Shown here: in pieces, positions 26,625-35,871 of the stretch
Layout of the letters: every line of letters starts with the position of its first letter
Position numbering within the stretch: the stretch's first letter is position 1
Source: Zunongwangia profunda SM-A87
GTDB lineage: Bacteria; Bacteroidota; Bacteroidia; Flavobacteriales; Flavobacteriaceae
Length of the DNA: 64,000 nucleotides
NCBI RefSeq assembly: GCF_000023465.1
Contig: NC_014041.1
Span: 1-64,000, forward strand
Direction: 5' to 3'
Made by a program: the position numbers and the translations under genes
Notes under the pieces: generated by a model
Database searches by the model: none
Seen by the model: only the letters and a program-made list of their open reading frames with translations
Told to the model about the DNA's origin: nothing

Positions 26625-26840
26625 ATGAAGCAGTATACCAGTTTTGAAGAAATAGACAGGGATCTGAAAATTTTAAAACTTCAGGCTCAAATCGATAAGG
26701 AAGAAATTAAACTAACGATAGAGGAAGTGAAAGATTCTTTATCTCCACTTCGTATTGTAGGAAATACTATTGGCGCAATAATGCAAAAAGCAATCGTTTT
26801 AAAGGCTGTAGCGAAGATGTTTGGAATAAAACGTGTATAA
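26625..26840 (+). CDS. Conserved small protein, 71 residues, of YtxH operon
   Basis: A 71-residue protein with a charged N-terminal helix (EEIDRDLKILKLQAQIDKEEIKLTIEEVKDSLSPL) and a weakly hydrophobic C-terminal part (IGAIMQKAIVLKAVAKMFGIKR). I do not recognise a family beyond its repeated appearance, as I recall it, behind YtxH/holin-like pairs. Its ATG directly abuts the preceding stop (TAAATG), which indicates translational coupling. It is followed by a strong terminator. Function is unknown. Confidence 0.7.
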   Translation: MKQYTSFEEIDRDLKILKLQAQIDKEEIKLTIEEVKDSLSPLRIVGNTIGAIMQKAIVLKAVAKMFGIKRV

Positions 26841-26876
26841 CCTTACCTAATTTAAGAAACTCGCTTAAAAGATATT

Positions 26877-26914
26877 AAAAAGGCTTCTAATTTTAGAAGC
26901 CTTTTCTTTTTTTT
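26877..26914. terminator. Bidirectional terminator between YtxH operon and gltX
   Basis: GGCTTCTAA (26882-26890) pairs with TTAGAAGCC (26893-26901), with A-rich sequence before and T-rich sequence after. It serves both convergent units. Confidence 0.85.
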
Positions 26915-26930
26915 ATTACATACTCAAATG

Positions 26931-28448
26931 TTAGCGAAGCGTTTCATTAGCTTTTTTAATTCGTGCTATCGTTTCGTGTTTTCCAATAGCTTCAGATATT
27001 TCAAAAAGATCTGCTCCCTGTAAGGATCCTACTAAAGAAATTCGATAAGGTTGCATTATTTTACCAAAACCTATTTCTTTTGCGGTAATCCAGGATTTTA
27101 CTTTTTCAGCAATTATATTGGCCTTAAAATTTTCAATGCCCTGTATCACTTCTATAAGTTCAGTCATTAAAAGATGGGTATCTTCTTCCCAGGCTTTTTT
27201 GGTATTTTTAGGATAGTATGAAGTAGGGGAGGTGAAAAAATAAAATCCCTGCTCCCAAATGTCTTCGATAAAAATGGCCCTTTCTTTTACCAATTCTATA
27301 ACATGTTTAGTATATTCTTTAGTAGCTTCAATTTCTTTCTTTTTTAAAATGTCTAAAAATTGTTCAGCTATAAAATTATTATCGGCTTCCTGTAAATAGT
27401 GTTGTTGAAACCATTTGGTTTTCTCAGGATCAAATTTTGCGCCGCCTTTATGAACACGTTTAAGATCAAAAGCTTTTGTCAATTCTTCTAGTGAAAAGAA
27501 TTCCTGTTCGGTTCCCGGGTTCCATCCCAAGAAAGCTAACATGTTGGTAACGGCTTCCGGGAAATAACCATCTTCGCGATATCCAGCAGAAATTTCTCCG
27601 CTCTCTGGATCTTTCCATTGCAAAGGAAATACTGGGAAACCTAATTTGTCACCATCACGCTTACTCAATTTGCCTTTACCCTGAGGTTTTAGAATAAGTG
27701 GTAAATGCGCAAATTTTGGAGCAGCCCATCCAAAGGCACGGTAAAGCATAAAGTGTAGAGCTAATGAAGGTAACCATTCTTCACCGCGAATTACATGAGA
27801 GATTTTCATTAAATGATCATCTACGATATTGGCTAAATGATAAGTTGGCATGCCGTCACTTTTATATAGTACCTTATCGTCTAATATATTCGTATCGATC
27901 TCCATATTTCCCCTAATTTCATCTGAGATTTTTAAGATTTCATCTTTGGGAGATTTAAAGCGCACTACGTAATGTTCGCCATTTTCAATTCTCTTTTTAA
28001 CTTGCTCTTCCGGTAGTGCTAAAGAATTATCAAGCTTTTCACGATTATGCCAGTTGTAAATAAAAGTTTTACCTTCTGCTTCGTGAGATTTTCTATGCTT
28101 ATCTAAATCCTCTGCGCTATCAAAAGCATAATAAGCATTACCGCTTTCAATTAATTTATCTGCATAGGCTTTATAAAGACTTTTACGCTCACTTTGGCGA
28201 TAAGGGCCGCAATCTTTTTCTTTTCCTGGTCCTTCGTCATATGGGATGTTACACCAGTTTAAAGAATCAATAATATATTTTTCAGCGCCTTCAACATAAC
28301 GGTTTTGATCGGTATCTTCAATTCTTAATATAAAGTCACCGCCATGTTTTTTCGCAAACAAGTAATTGTATAAAGCTGTTCTTACTCCGCCAATGTGTAA
28401 AGGCCCTGTTGGGCTAGGTGCAAATCTTACGCGTACGTTAGAAGACAT
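26931..28448 (-). CDS. gltX: Glutamyl-tRNA synthetase
   Basis: Charges tRNA-Glu. The ATG at 28448 gives MSSNVRVRFAPSPTGPLHIGG (HIGH region) and 505 residues, as in relatives; the open extension to 28493 adds 15 unconserved residues and covers the promoter. The KMSKS motif is GKLSKRDGDKLGFP, and the catalytic block is RGEEWLPSLALHFMLYRAFGW. The C-terminal anticodon-binding domain is complete. A good -7 box sits 21 bases ahead of the chosen start. It converges on the YtxH operon. Confidence 0.96.
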   Translation of the reverse strand: MSSNVRVRFAPSPTGPLHIGGVRTALYNYLFAKKHGGDFILRIEDTDQNRYVEGAEKYIIDSLNWCNIPYDEGPGKEKDCGPYRQSERKSLYKAYADKLIESGNAYYAFDSAEDLDKHRKSHEAEGKTFIYNWHNREKLDNSLALPEEQVKKRIENGEHYVVRFKSPKDEILKISDEIRGNMEIDTNILDDKVLYKSDGMPTYHLANIVDDHLMKISHVIRGEEWLPSLALHFMLYRAFGWAAPKFAHLPLILKPQGKGKLSKRDGDKLGFPVFPLQWKDPESGEISAGYREDGYFPEAVTNMLAFLGWNPGTEQEFFSLEELTKAFDLKRVHKGGAKFDPEKTKWFQQHYLQEADNNFIAEQFLDILKKKEIEATKEYTKHVIELVKERAIFIEDIWEQGFYFFTSPTSYYPKNTKKAWEEDTHLLMTELIEVIQGIENFKANIIAEKVKSWITAKEIGFGKIMQPYRISLVGSLQGADLFEISEAIGKHETIARIKKANETLR

Positions 28449-28468
28449 AATTGGTTTTATTTTTGTAG

Positions 28469-28476
28469 CAAAGATA
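28469..28476 (-). promoter_or_regulatory. Putative -7 element for gltX
   Basis: Minus-strand TATCTTTG fits TAnnTTTG, 20 bases ahead of the preferred ATG at 28448. This supports that start against the longer frame. Confidence 0.5.
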
Positions 28477-28692
28477 CAACCTAATTTATGCAATCCTAAA
28501 ATATGTGATCTTTCGATTTGGGTTATTGTTGAAATTTTAATCTGCTGTTATTTATGATGAATATTACTTACATTTAGGCAAATCAATAGGATAGAGAATT
28601 TGAGTGGAATTTTAAAGGAGGAATTTCTTTAAATTGTTGATGTCCATCCTTTAAAATTAGTCGCGTAAACCGGGAAGTGAAGATAGAATTTT

Positions 28693-31600
28693 ATGGCAGA
28701 GTTTGAAGCAATTAAAAATCAATTACAGTCTTTTATCAGAAAATATCAATTAAATCTTCTGATTAAAAATACTGCGTTGTTTATTTTAATCGGATTATTA
28801 TTTTGGCTGCTTCTAGTGCTTTTTGAGAATTTTATTTGGTTTGATACGAGTGTAAGATTCTTACTTTTTCTTTTTTTTATCATTGTTGAATCCGCCTTAT
28901 TAATTTTTTTTATCGGCTTACCGCTTATAAAATTTTTGGATATAAGACGTGGAATTTCTGATAGAAAGGCCGCTGTACTTATTGGAGACTATTTTCCTGA
29001 AATTGATGATAGGTTGCTAAATTTGATAGAATTAAAATCACAAGATAATTCTGAATTTCTACAAGCTGCTATTCATCAGAAGTCTTTGGAATTAAAATTC
29101 TATAATTTTAAAAATGCGGTAAGTTTTGGTGAATATTTAAAATACGTACTGTCCGCTGGAGTTCCTTTATTGTTAATTTTAGCTTTAATGATTAGCGGAA
29201 GAGGGGATTGGTTGTTTAGTTCTTTTGACCGCTTAAAAAATTATGATCAGGTCTATGAGAAACCAGCTCCTTTTAGTTTTGTACTGAAGGAAGAAAATCT
29301 TAGAGTTATTGAAGGCGAGGATTATAATTTAGAAGTTAATGTGGTGGGGGATGAAATTCCAGGTCAGTTAAAGATAATATTTAAGGATTCAGAATATTTC
29401 ATGAGGCAGTTGGAACCAGGCCGATTCACTTATACTTTTAAAAATATTACTAAAAATCAGGAATTTAGACTTTTAGCTAATAATATAAGTTCAAGAACTT
29501 ATAATTTGGCCATTATTGCTATACCTGAATTGGTTAATTTTAATATTGAAATTGTATATCCTAACTATTTGGGTCTTGAGGATGAACAAACAAACGGAGA
29601 GGGAAATCTAACTATTCCTGAAGGAACATGGCTTAAATGGAGGTTTGAACATAGAAATACCGAGACGGTCAATTTGGAATTTTCTGATACACTGGTAAGC
29701 GTAAAGAATAGTTTCGAAAGTCGCTTTTTGCAATCTGTAAATTATACCTTATCAACTTCAAATTCTTTTTTAAAGAACTATCAACCTCTTTCTTTTCGGT
29801 TGGAAATTATAAAAGATAAATCGCCATCAATACAGGTTGAGGAAAAAGTGGATTCATTGAATCCATCTTTAAAGTATTATGGGGGTAAGATTAGTGACGA
29901 TCATGGAATCTCTGGTTTAATGTTACGTTACAGAGAAATAGGAGAGGAGAGCTTTCAATCTGAATACATTAACTTTAGTGCAGGTACGATTAGTCAATTT
30001 TATGTTTCTTTTCCGGGTGATTTGGATTTAAAAGCTGGAAGGAATTACGAATATTTTTTTCAGGTTTTTGATAACGATGCCGTGAATGGTAGAAAGTCCG
30101 CTTCATCATCATACTTTACCTATTATAAAAAGACTGCTGAGGAAATCCGTGATCAAAATTTACAAGGCCAGAAGGAGAACATTGGTAATTTATCTGATGA
30201 ATTAGATAAGTTTAAACAAGAGGATCAATTAAATAATTTACTGAATGATGAGTTGGAAAACAAAGATTTTGATTATGAGCAGCAACAAAAGTTAGAGAGT
30301 TTTATTAAATCTCAGGAGCGTGAAAATGCTTTAATGAAAAAGTTTTCCAAGAATATTAAAGATAAATTAGACACTGAAAATCTTGAAAATGACAAGGGGA
30401 GACGGCTTAAAGAGAGACTGGAAAATACTGAAAATAAGCTACAGGATAATAAAGCCTTATTAAATGAATTAAAGGAATATTCAGACAAGATTCAAAATGA
30501 AAACTTGCAGCAAAAATTACAGGAATTATCCAAAAACAAAAATTCTTCTAAGCGTAGTTTGGAGCAGTTAGTGGAGTTAACAAAGCAATACTATGTAGAA
30601 CAGAAGTATAATCAATTAGTAGATAAGTTGGATAATTTAGGAGATGATCAAATAAATTTAGATAAATCCGGAAAATCCCAAAAGGAAATTGATGAGAAAT
30701 TTGATGATATTCAAAGGGAACTGGATCAGCTGGATAAAAAGAATGGTGAACTAAAACGTCCAAAATCTCTAGAACGTAATAAAGAGGCAGAATTAGATAT
30801 TCAAGAAAAATTAGAGAATTTAATTAATACTTCTGGATCTGCAGAAAGGGAAAAGAAAAACAAGCAGGATAATACGGGTCACAAAATGAAAGAGCTCGCG
30901 AAAGAAATGAAGCAAAGTTCTGCCAATATGGATATGCAGACCTTAGAAGCAGATATTGAATCGCTGAGAAAGGTTCTTGACAATTTGGTTATTTTTTCCT
31001 TTAAGCAAGAAAATTTAATGAATGCTTTTCGTGATATAAATACCGGTAGCCCGGAATTTTCTTCTCAGCTTAAAGAACAATATGTCCTAAAAGAAAATTT
31101 TGAGCATGTAGATGATAGTTTATTTGCTTTGGGGTTAAACAATCAATTTATAGCTGAAAAGGTTTTTGAGTTTTTGGAAAATGTGTCTTTTAATTTAATT
31201 AACTCTTTAGAAGAATTAGCTGATCTGCGTCTTTCCAAGGCACTTTCTTCCCAACAATATACAATTACAGGAGCGAACGATTTGGCGGTGTTATTGAATG
31301 AAATTTTAGATAATATGAATGATCAAATGAATTCTTCTGGAAGTGGAGGGGAGGGAACAGGTCCACAATTGCAGGATATTATTGAGAAGCAGCAAGATTT
31401 AGGGAAGCAATTAAAAGAACAAATGGGTAAAAATATGAAAGGAGAGGGCCAAGAAAATACTGACGAAGGAGAGCATTCTAAATTATTTGAAATCTATAAG
31501 CAGCAGGAGGAAATTAGAAGAAATTTAGAGCGTATTCTGAAGGAAAATGATGAGCATCTTAATGATTTAAATCAAGACTATGATGAGCTTGAAAAAGATA

Positions 31601-31866
31601 TTTTAAATAATGATATTAATCAAAATTCATTAAATACCTTAAACAAGCTTAATCAAAAGATGCTTAATCTAAAAGAATCTTTAAACGAGAAAGGAGAGCG
31701 TAACGAGAGGGAAAGTAAAACAAGTATGCGCGATTTTGATAATCAGTCTCCTAAAAACAATATAGAGATTAAAGATTATTTTAATAGCATTGAGATATTA
31801 GATAGACATAGCTTACCTTTGCGGCCCAATTTGAAACAACGCGTTAATACTTATTTTAATGATTAA
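28693..31866 (+). CDS. DUF4175 family large membrane protein
   Basis: A 1057-residue inner-membrane protein of the DUF4175 family found in Bacteroidota. Two or three N-terminal hydrophobic segments lie between residues 25 and 80 and near 150-170. A periplasmic Ig-like region follows (about 190-470), then a very long Glu/Lys/Asn/Gln-rich coiled coil (about 480-1020) with DELDKFKQEDQL, KLQELSKNKNS and LEKDILNN. No enzyme motif is seen. It overlaps ybeY by 8 bases, suggesting one operon with ybeY and mnmG, but no functional link is known. Confidence 0.8.
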   Translation: MAEFEAIKNQLQSFIRKYQLNLLIKNTALFILIGLLFWLLLVLFENFIWFDTSVRFLLFLFFIIVESALLIFFIGLPLIKFLDIRRGISDRKAAVLIGDYFPEIDDRLLNLIELKSQDNSEFLQAAIHQKSLELKFYNFKNAVSFGEYLKYVLSAGVPLLLILALMISGRGDWLFSSFDRLKNYDQVYEKPAPFSFVLKEENLRVIEGEDYNLEVNVVGDEIPGQLKIIFKDSEYFMRQLEPGRFTYTFKNITKNQEFRLLANNISSRTYNLAIIAIPELVNFNIEIVYPNYLGLEDEQTNGEGNLTIPEGTWLKWRFEHRNTETVNLEFSDTLVSVKNSFESRFLQSVNYTLSTSNSFLKNYQPLSFRLEIIKDKSPSIQVEEKVDSLNPSLKYYGGKISDDHGISGLMLRYREIGEESFQSEYINFSAGTISQFYVSFPGDLDLKAGRNYEYFFQVFDNDAVNGRKSASSSYFTYYKKTAEEIRDQNLQGQKENIGNLSDELDKFKQEDQLNNLLNDELENKDFDYEQQQKLESFIKSQERENALMKKFSKNIKDKLDTENLENDKGRRLKERLENTENKLQDNKALLNELKEYSDKIQNENLQQKLQELSKNKNSSKRSLEQLVELTKQYYVEQKYNQLVDKLDNLGDDQINLDKSGKSQKEIDEKFDDIQRELDQLDKKNGELKRPKSLERNKEAELDIQEKLENLINTSGSAEREKKNKQDNTGHKMKELAKEMKQSSANMDMQTLEADIESLRKVLDNLVIFSFKQENLMNAFRDINTGSPEFSSQLKEQYVLKENFEHVDDSLFALGLNNQFIAEKVFEFLENVSFNLINSLEELADLRLSKALSSQQYTITGANDLAVLLNEILDNMNDQMNSSGSGGEGTGPQLQDIIEKQQDLGKQLKEQMGKNMKGEGQENTDEGEHSKLFEIYKQQEEIRRNLERILKENDEHLNDLNQDYDELEKDILNNDINQNSLNTLNKLNQKMLNLKESLNEKGERNERESKTSMRDFDNQSPKNNIEIKDYFNSIEILDRHSLPLRPNLKQRVNTYFND

Positions 31867-32299
31867 TCAAGACGGTATTATTAATTTTTATTCTGAAAAT
31901 GACTTTGATATAATTGAGAAGGAAGTCTATAAAAAATGGATAGAACGTGTAATTTCTTCGGAAGGAAAACGACTTGGAGAGATAAGTTATATTTTTTGTG
32001 ATGATGATTATTTGTTAGATATTAATCAACGTTTTTTAAATCATGATACGTATACAGATATTATTAGTTTTGATGATTCTATTGGAAATCTTTTAAACGG
32101 TGATATTTATATAAGTACTGAAAGGGTGCGTGAAAATGCGCTTGAATTTAATGAAGATTTTGAGACCGAATTAAAAAGGGTCTTAGTTCATGGTATATTG
32201 CATTACTGTGGTTATAAGGATAAATCTGATGAAGAGGCTATGCTAATGCGAGAAAAAGAAAGTGAGAAAATTAAATTGTTCCACGTGGAACAATCATAA
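31859..32299 (+). CDS. ybeY: Endoribonuclease YbeY (16S rRNA 3'-end maturation)
   Basis: A 146-residue metalloprotein that acts in 16S rRNA processing and ribosome quality control. The zinc motif is HGILHYCGYKDKS, with H111 and H115 in place; the third His of the usual HGxLHxxGYDH is not present (KDK). This variant is, to my knowledge, common in Bacteroidota. It overlaps the DUF4175 gene by 8 bases and lies just ahead of mnmG. Its last codons (LFHVEQS) are encoded by the first parS-like palindrome, so this protein's end is constrained by DNA sequence. Confidence 0.93.
   Translation: MINQDGIINFYSENDFDIIEKEVYKKWIERVISSEGKRLGEISYIFCDDDYLLDINQRFLNHDTYTDIISFDDSIGNLLNGDIYISTERVRENALEFNEDFETELKRVLVHGILHYCGYKDKSDEEAMLMREKESEKIKLFHVEQS
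32275..32294. promoter_or_regulatory. parS-like palindrome, copy 1 (in the 3' end of ybeY)
   Basis: ATTGTTCCACGTGGAACAAT is a perfect 20-base palindrome; its core TGTTCCACGTGGAACA differs from the classical parS TGTTTCACGTGAAACA at only two symmetric positions. It lies in the last codons of ybeY, 20 bases ahead of mnmG. A second copy flanks mnmG. ParB binding is an inference. Confidence 0.75.
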
Positions 32300-32314
32300 A
32301 TAATTCTAGATTTT

Positions 32315-34186
32315 ATGTTCAATAAGGAGTATGATGTTATTGTTGTAGGAGCTGGACATGCCGGTAGTGAAGCTGCAGCCGCAGCCGCAAATATGGGTTG
32401 TAGTACCTTGTTGGTTACAATGAATTTGCAGAATATAGCGCAGATGAGTTGTAATCCTGCAATGGGTGGCATTGCAAAAGGACAAATAGTACGTGAGATA
32501 GACGCTATGGGAGGTTATAGCGGATTGGTAAGTGATACAAGTGCTATTCAATTTAAAATGCTAAATAAATCTAAGGGACCTGCGATGTGGAGCCCGCGGG
32601 TACAAAGTGATCGTATGCGCTTTGCTGAAGATTGGAGATTACGTTTAGAGCAAACGCCAAATCTTGATTTTTATCAGGAAATGGTGCATGGTCTAATTAT
32701 AGAAAATGGCAAAATAAAAGGGGTTCGTACTTCTTTAGGAATAGAAATTAGGGCCAAATCTGTGGTGTGTACCAATGGTACTTTTTTAAACGGATTAATT
32801 CATATTGGTGATAAGCAACGTGGTGGCGGTAGAGCAGGAGAAGCTGCCGCAACGGGAATTACTAAAGATTTGATCGATGCAGGTTTTGAAGCAGGTCGTA
32901 TGAAAACCGGAACTCCTCCAAGGGTGGATGGCCGTTCATTAGATTATTCAAAAATGATTGAGCAACCTGGTGATGAAGTACCCGGAAAATTTTCATACTC
33001 GGATGAGACAAAACCGCTAAGTAAACAGCGTTCTTGTTATATGACGTATACCTCGAATGAGGTTCACGATATTTTACGTTCCGGCTTTGATCGTTCTCCA
33101 ATGTTTAATGGAAGGATAAAAAGTTTAGGTCCGCGTTATTGCCCCTCTATTGAAGATAAGATTAATCGTTTTGCGGATAAAGATCGTCATCAACTTTTTG
33201 TGGAACCTGAAGGCTGGAATACGGTAGAGGTTTACGTAAATGGCTTTTCAACTTCCTTACCTGAAGATGTTCAATTTGCTGCATTAAGCTCTGTCGCAGG
33301 CTTTGAAAATGTAAAATTTTTTAGGCCTGGTTATGCTATTGAATATGATTATTTTCCGCCTACACAGTTACAACATACCTTAGAAACTAAATTGGTTGAT
33401 GGTTTATATTTTGCCGGACAGATAAATGGAACGACAGGTTATGAGGAGGCGGCTTGCCAGGGAATGATGGCCGGTATAAATGCTGCTTTAAAAGTGCAGG
33501 AAAAAGATCCTTTCATTCTGCAAAGAAATGAGGCTTATATAGGGGTATTGATTGATGATTTGATTACAAAAGGAACAGAGGAGCCTTATCGTATGTTTAC
33601 CTCCAGAGCAGAATATAGAACTTTATTGAGGCAGGATAATGCTGATTTTAGGTTGACTGAACGTTCTTATAAATTAGGTTTGGCTTCGGAGGATAGGATG
33701 AGAAAAATGGAAGAAAAGAAGGAGAAATCTTTAGCTTTTGTGTCTTTTTTGAAAGATACTAGCGTTGTTCCCGAAGATGCAAATCCTGTATTGGCTGACT
33801 ATAATTCTTCACCTATGAAACAGTCTGATAAGATTTTTAAGATATTTTCAAGGCCTAATATTGCAATGGATGATGTACGAAAATTTCCTGGTGTAGAGGA
33901 GTATATTCAGCAGCACCATCTAGATACAGAAATGCTGGAGCAAACCGAAATTCAGATTAAGTATTCAGGATATATTCAGAAGGAAAAAAATAATGCCGAT
34001 AAGCTTAATCGATTGGAAGATGTGAAAATTCCTAAGCATTTTGATTATTCTAAAATCAAATCTATGTCGTTTGAGGCACGTGAAAAATTGAATAAAATTC
34101 AGCCTGCTAATGTATCACAAGCCTCAAGAATTAGTGGTGTAAGCCCAAATGATATTTCGGTTTTATTGGTTTACATGGGGCGTTAA
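32315..34186 (+). CDS. mnmG: tRNA uridine-5-carboxymethylaminomethyl modification enzyme MnmG (GidA)
   Basis: The FAD-dependent partner of MnmE, which modifies wobble uridine in certain tRNAs. It has 623 residues, the full family length. The FAD-binding motif is VVGAGHAGSEAAAAAA at residues 9-24. The conserved SCNPAMGGIAKGQIVREIDAMGG block and TNGTFLNGLIHIG are present, as is the C-terminal ISGVSPNDISVLLVYMG. It follows ybeY directly and is flanked by two parS-like palindromes. In many bacteria gidA lies near the origin and parAB; parAB is not seen here. Confidence 0.97.
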   Translation: MFNKEYDVIVVGAGHAGSEAAAAAANMGCSTLLVTMNLQNIAQMSCNPAMGGIAKGQIVREIDAMGGYSGLVSDTSAIQFKMLNKSKGPAMWSPRVQSDRMRFAEDWRLRLEQTPNLDFYQEMVHGLIIENGKIKGVRTSLGIEIRAKSVVCTNGTFLNGLIHIGDKQRGGGRAGEAAATGITKDLIDAGFEAGRMKTGTPPRVDGRSLDYSKMIEQPGDEVPGKFSYSDETKPLSKQRSCYMTYTSNEVHDILRSGFDRSPMFNGRIKSLGPRYCPSIEDKINRFADKDRHQLFVEPEGWNTVEVYVNGFSTSLPEDVQFAALSSVAGFENVKFFRPGYAIEYDYFPPTQLQHTLETKLVDGLYFAGQINGTTGYEEAACQGMMAGINAALKVQEKDPFILQRNEAYIGVLIDDLITKGTEEPYRMFTSRAEYRTLLRQDNADFRLTERSYKLGLASEDRMRKMEEKKEKSLAFVSFLKDTSVVPEDANPVLADYNSSPMKQSDKIFKIFSRPNIAMDDVRKFPGVEEYIQQHHLDTEMLEQTEIQIKYSGYIQKEKNNADKLNRLEDVKIPKHFDYSKIKSMSFEAREKLNKIQPANVSQASRISGVSPNDISVLLVYMGR

Positions 34187-34193
34187 AATACAA

Positions 34194-34209
34194 CGTTCCA
34201 CGTGGAACA
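34194..34209. promoter_or_regulatory. parS-like palindrome, copy 2 (downstream of mnmG)
   Basis: GTTCCACGTGGAAC (34195-34208) is a perfect palindrome flanked by C and A. It shares 15 of 16 bases with copy 1 (32277-32292), differing only in the first base. It lies 8 bases after the mnmG stop codon, in a 33-base gap. Confidence 0.75.
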
Positions 34210-34219
34210 TTCTATTTGA

Positions 34220-34768
34220 ATGAGGCAAAAATTTATAATTTCAGGATTATTATTTGTTATTGTAGCGTGCCAGGTTACCACTCATTCGGTACCGGATATC
34301 GAAGGGTCGAGAATACTAGAAAATAAAGATCATTTTAATTATTATCTTTTTCAAACAAAATTACAACGGCCTATTGCTAAATCCTGGTTTAAAAAATATC
34401 TGGGTTTAAAAAGAGAAAATGATTTAATAAATAGTGAAGTTATTCTTTTTCCAGAGTTAGAAAAAGAGTTTTTGGTTAGCATAATTGTAAAAGACGATCG
34501 TGAAGAATATACGGATGTGCCTATTGTAGAAAAAATTTTTGATGGAATTTTAGGAATTGATGATGACGATAAACCAATCAAGAGGGAAGAAGATGAAGAG
34601 GAGCAAACCGGGCCCGTAAAATTTTTTGTAAATATTACAATTTCCGATCGAAAAGGTGTCGATCATATTTCAACCTCGTCTTTATATTCCAGTAGAGTTA
34701 GAAATTATCTCCAACAATTAGAGAACCATTTTTTCGAATATCAGAAAAATTATAAAGCATTACCTTAA
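34220..34768 (+). CDS. Hypothetical lipoprotein, 182 residues
   Basis: An exported lipoprotein (MRQKFIISGLLFVIVAC with the lipobox Cys at 17). The mature part begins QVTTHSVPDIEGSRILENKDHFNYYLFQTKLQRPIAKSWF and carries a very acidic stretch (DDDDKPIKREEDEEEQ). No family is recognised. It lies 10 bases after the second parS-like site and abuts the start of the methyltransferase gene (TAA then GTG), so the two are probably translated together. Function is unknown. Confidence 0.75.
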   Translation: MRQKFIISGLLFVIVACQVTTHSVPDIEGSRILENKDHFNYYLFQTKLQRPIAKSWFKKYLGLKRENDLINSEVILFPELEKEFLVSIIVKDDREEYTDVPIVEKIFDGILGIDDDDKPIKREEDEEEQTGPVKFFVNITISDRKGVDHISTSSLYSSRVRNYLQQLENHFFEYQKNYKALP

Positions 34769-35596
34769 GTGGAAGATTCAACATTTTATTGCAAAGATTA
34801 TTTAGTAAGTGGGGAAATGTATCGATTGGAAAGATGGAAACATTACGATATTTTAAAAACTGAACCTGTTCCAGAAAATCTTTCAGCATATTATAAAAGC
34901 GAAAGCTATATTTCGCATACCGATGCTTCAAAATCTTTTACTGAAAAATTATATAATATTGTAAAAACCTATATGCTTCAGAAAAAAGTTGGATGGATCT
35001 TAAAGGAAAAATCTGCCGGAAAACTTTTGGATATTGGAGCAGGTACCGGAGATTTTTTAAAGGCAGCTTCACGTTATTTTAAAGTAGAAGGAGTAGAGCC
35101 TAGTAAAGTCGCAAGAGAAAAAGCACAAAAGAAACATCTTAGGCTGAAAAAGAAATTATCAGAAATTTCTGATAAATATAATATAATTACGATGTGGCAT
35201 GTTTTGGAACATGTCCCTAATTTAGAACAGCAATTTAAAGAATTTCATAGATTATTAAATGATGACGGACTATTAGTCATCGCAGTTCCTAATTATAAAA
35301 GTAAGGATGCTGATATTTATAAGGAGTATTGGGCGGCTTATGATGTGCCCAGACATCTTTGGCATTTTTCTAAAAAAGGAATTCAGACATTGTTTTTTGA
35401 AAACGGTTTTCAGTTATTTCATTCTAAAGGATTAAAATTTGATTCTTTTTATGTGAGTATGCTTTCTGAAAATCATCGTGCTGATAAACAAAATTTATTT
35501 AAGGCCTTTAAAAACGGACTAAAATCAAATTTGTCTGCGGCTCGAAGTGGCGAATATAGTTCGATGGTCTATTTCTTTAAAAAAACCTCCAAATAA
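34769..35596 (+). CDS. Class I SAM-dependent methyltransferase
   Basis: A 275-residue methyltransferase. SAM-binding motif I is KLLDIGAGTGDFLKAASRYF near residue 90, followed by VEGVEPSKVAREKAQ and the motif NIITMWHVLEHVPNLEQQFKEFHRLL. It starts with GTG directly after the stop of the preceding lipoprotein gene; no closer ATG is available. The target is unknown; the fold is of the Methyltransf_23 type often used on small molecules or lipids. Confidence 0.88.
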   Translation: MEDSTFYCKDYLVSGEMYRLERWKHYDILKTEPVPENLSAYYKSESYISHTDASKSFTEKLYNIVKTYMLQKKVGWILKEKSAGKLLDIGAGTGDFLKAASRYFKVEGVEPSKVAREKAQKKHLRLKKKLSEISDKYNIITMWHVLEHVPNLEQQFKEFHRLLNDDGLLVIAVPNYKSKDADIYKEYWAAYDVPRHLWHFSKKGIQTLFFENGFQLFHSKGLKFDSFYVSMLSENHRADKQNLFKAFKNGLKSNLSAARSGEYSSMVYFFKKTSK

Positions 35597-35843
35597 TCGA
35601 AATTAGCCATTTTAAGAGCTTTTTATCTGTTGAATATAAAATGCCCTATTGAAAAACAGATTTGTGTTTACGGGGCTTTTAAATAGCTAAATATTAATAG
35701 TGATTATTAATAACTATTTTTGTATTAATAAGAAATATTTATAGTTGAAAGATCAGCCAAATTTTGCCATTTAAGACATCAGTTAATAGAATAGATATTC
35801 TTCATACTTAATTTTATAAAGCTTATACTTAAAATACTTTTTT

Positions 35844-35851
35844 TACATTTG
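35844..35851 (+). promoter_or_regulatory. Putative -7 element for the OmpH-like gene
   Basis: TACATTTG fits TAnnTTTG, 20 bases before the ATG at 35872. Confidence 0.5.
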
Positions 35852-35871
35852 CGGCCAATAAAACTAAAAAT

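Noticed and set aside
35620..35690. Inverted repeat ATCTGTT/AACAGAT downstream of the methyltransferase gene
   Set aside because: The arms are 7 bases and far apart with no T-run; it does not look like a terminator or operator.
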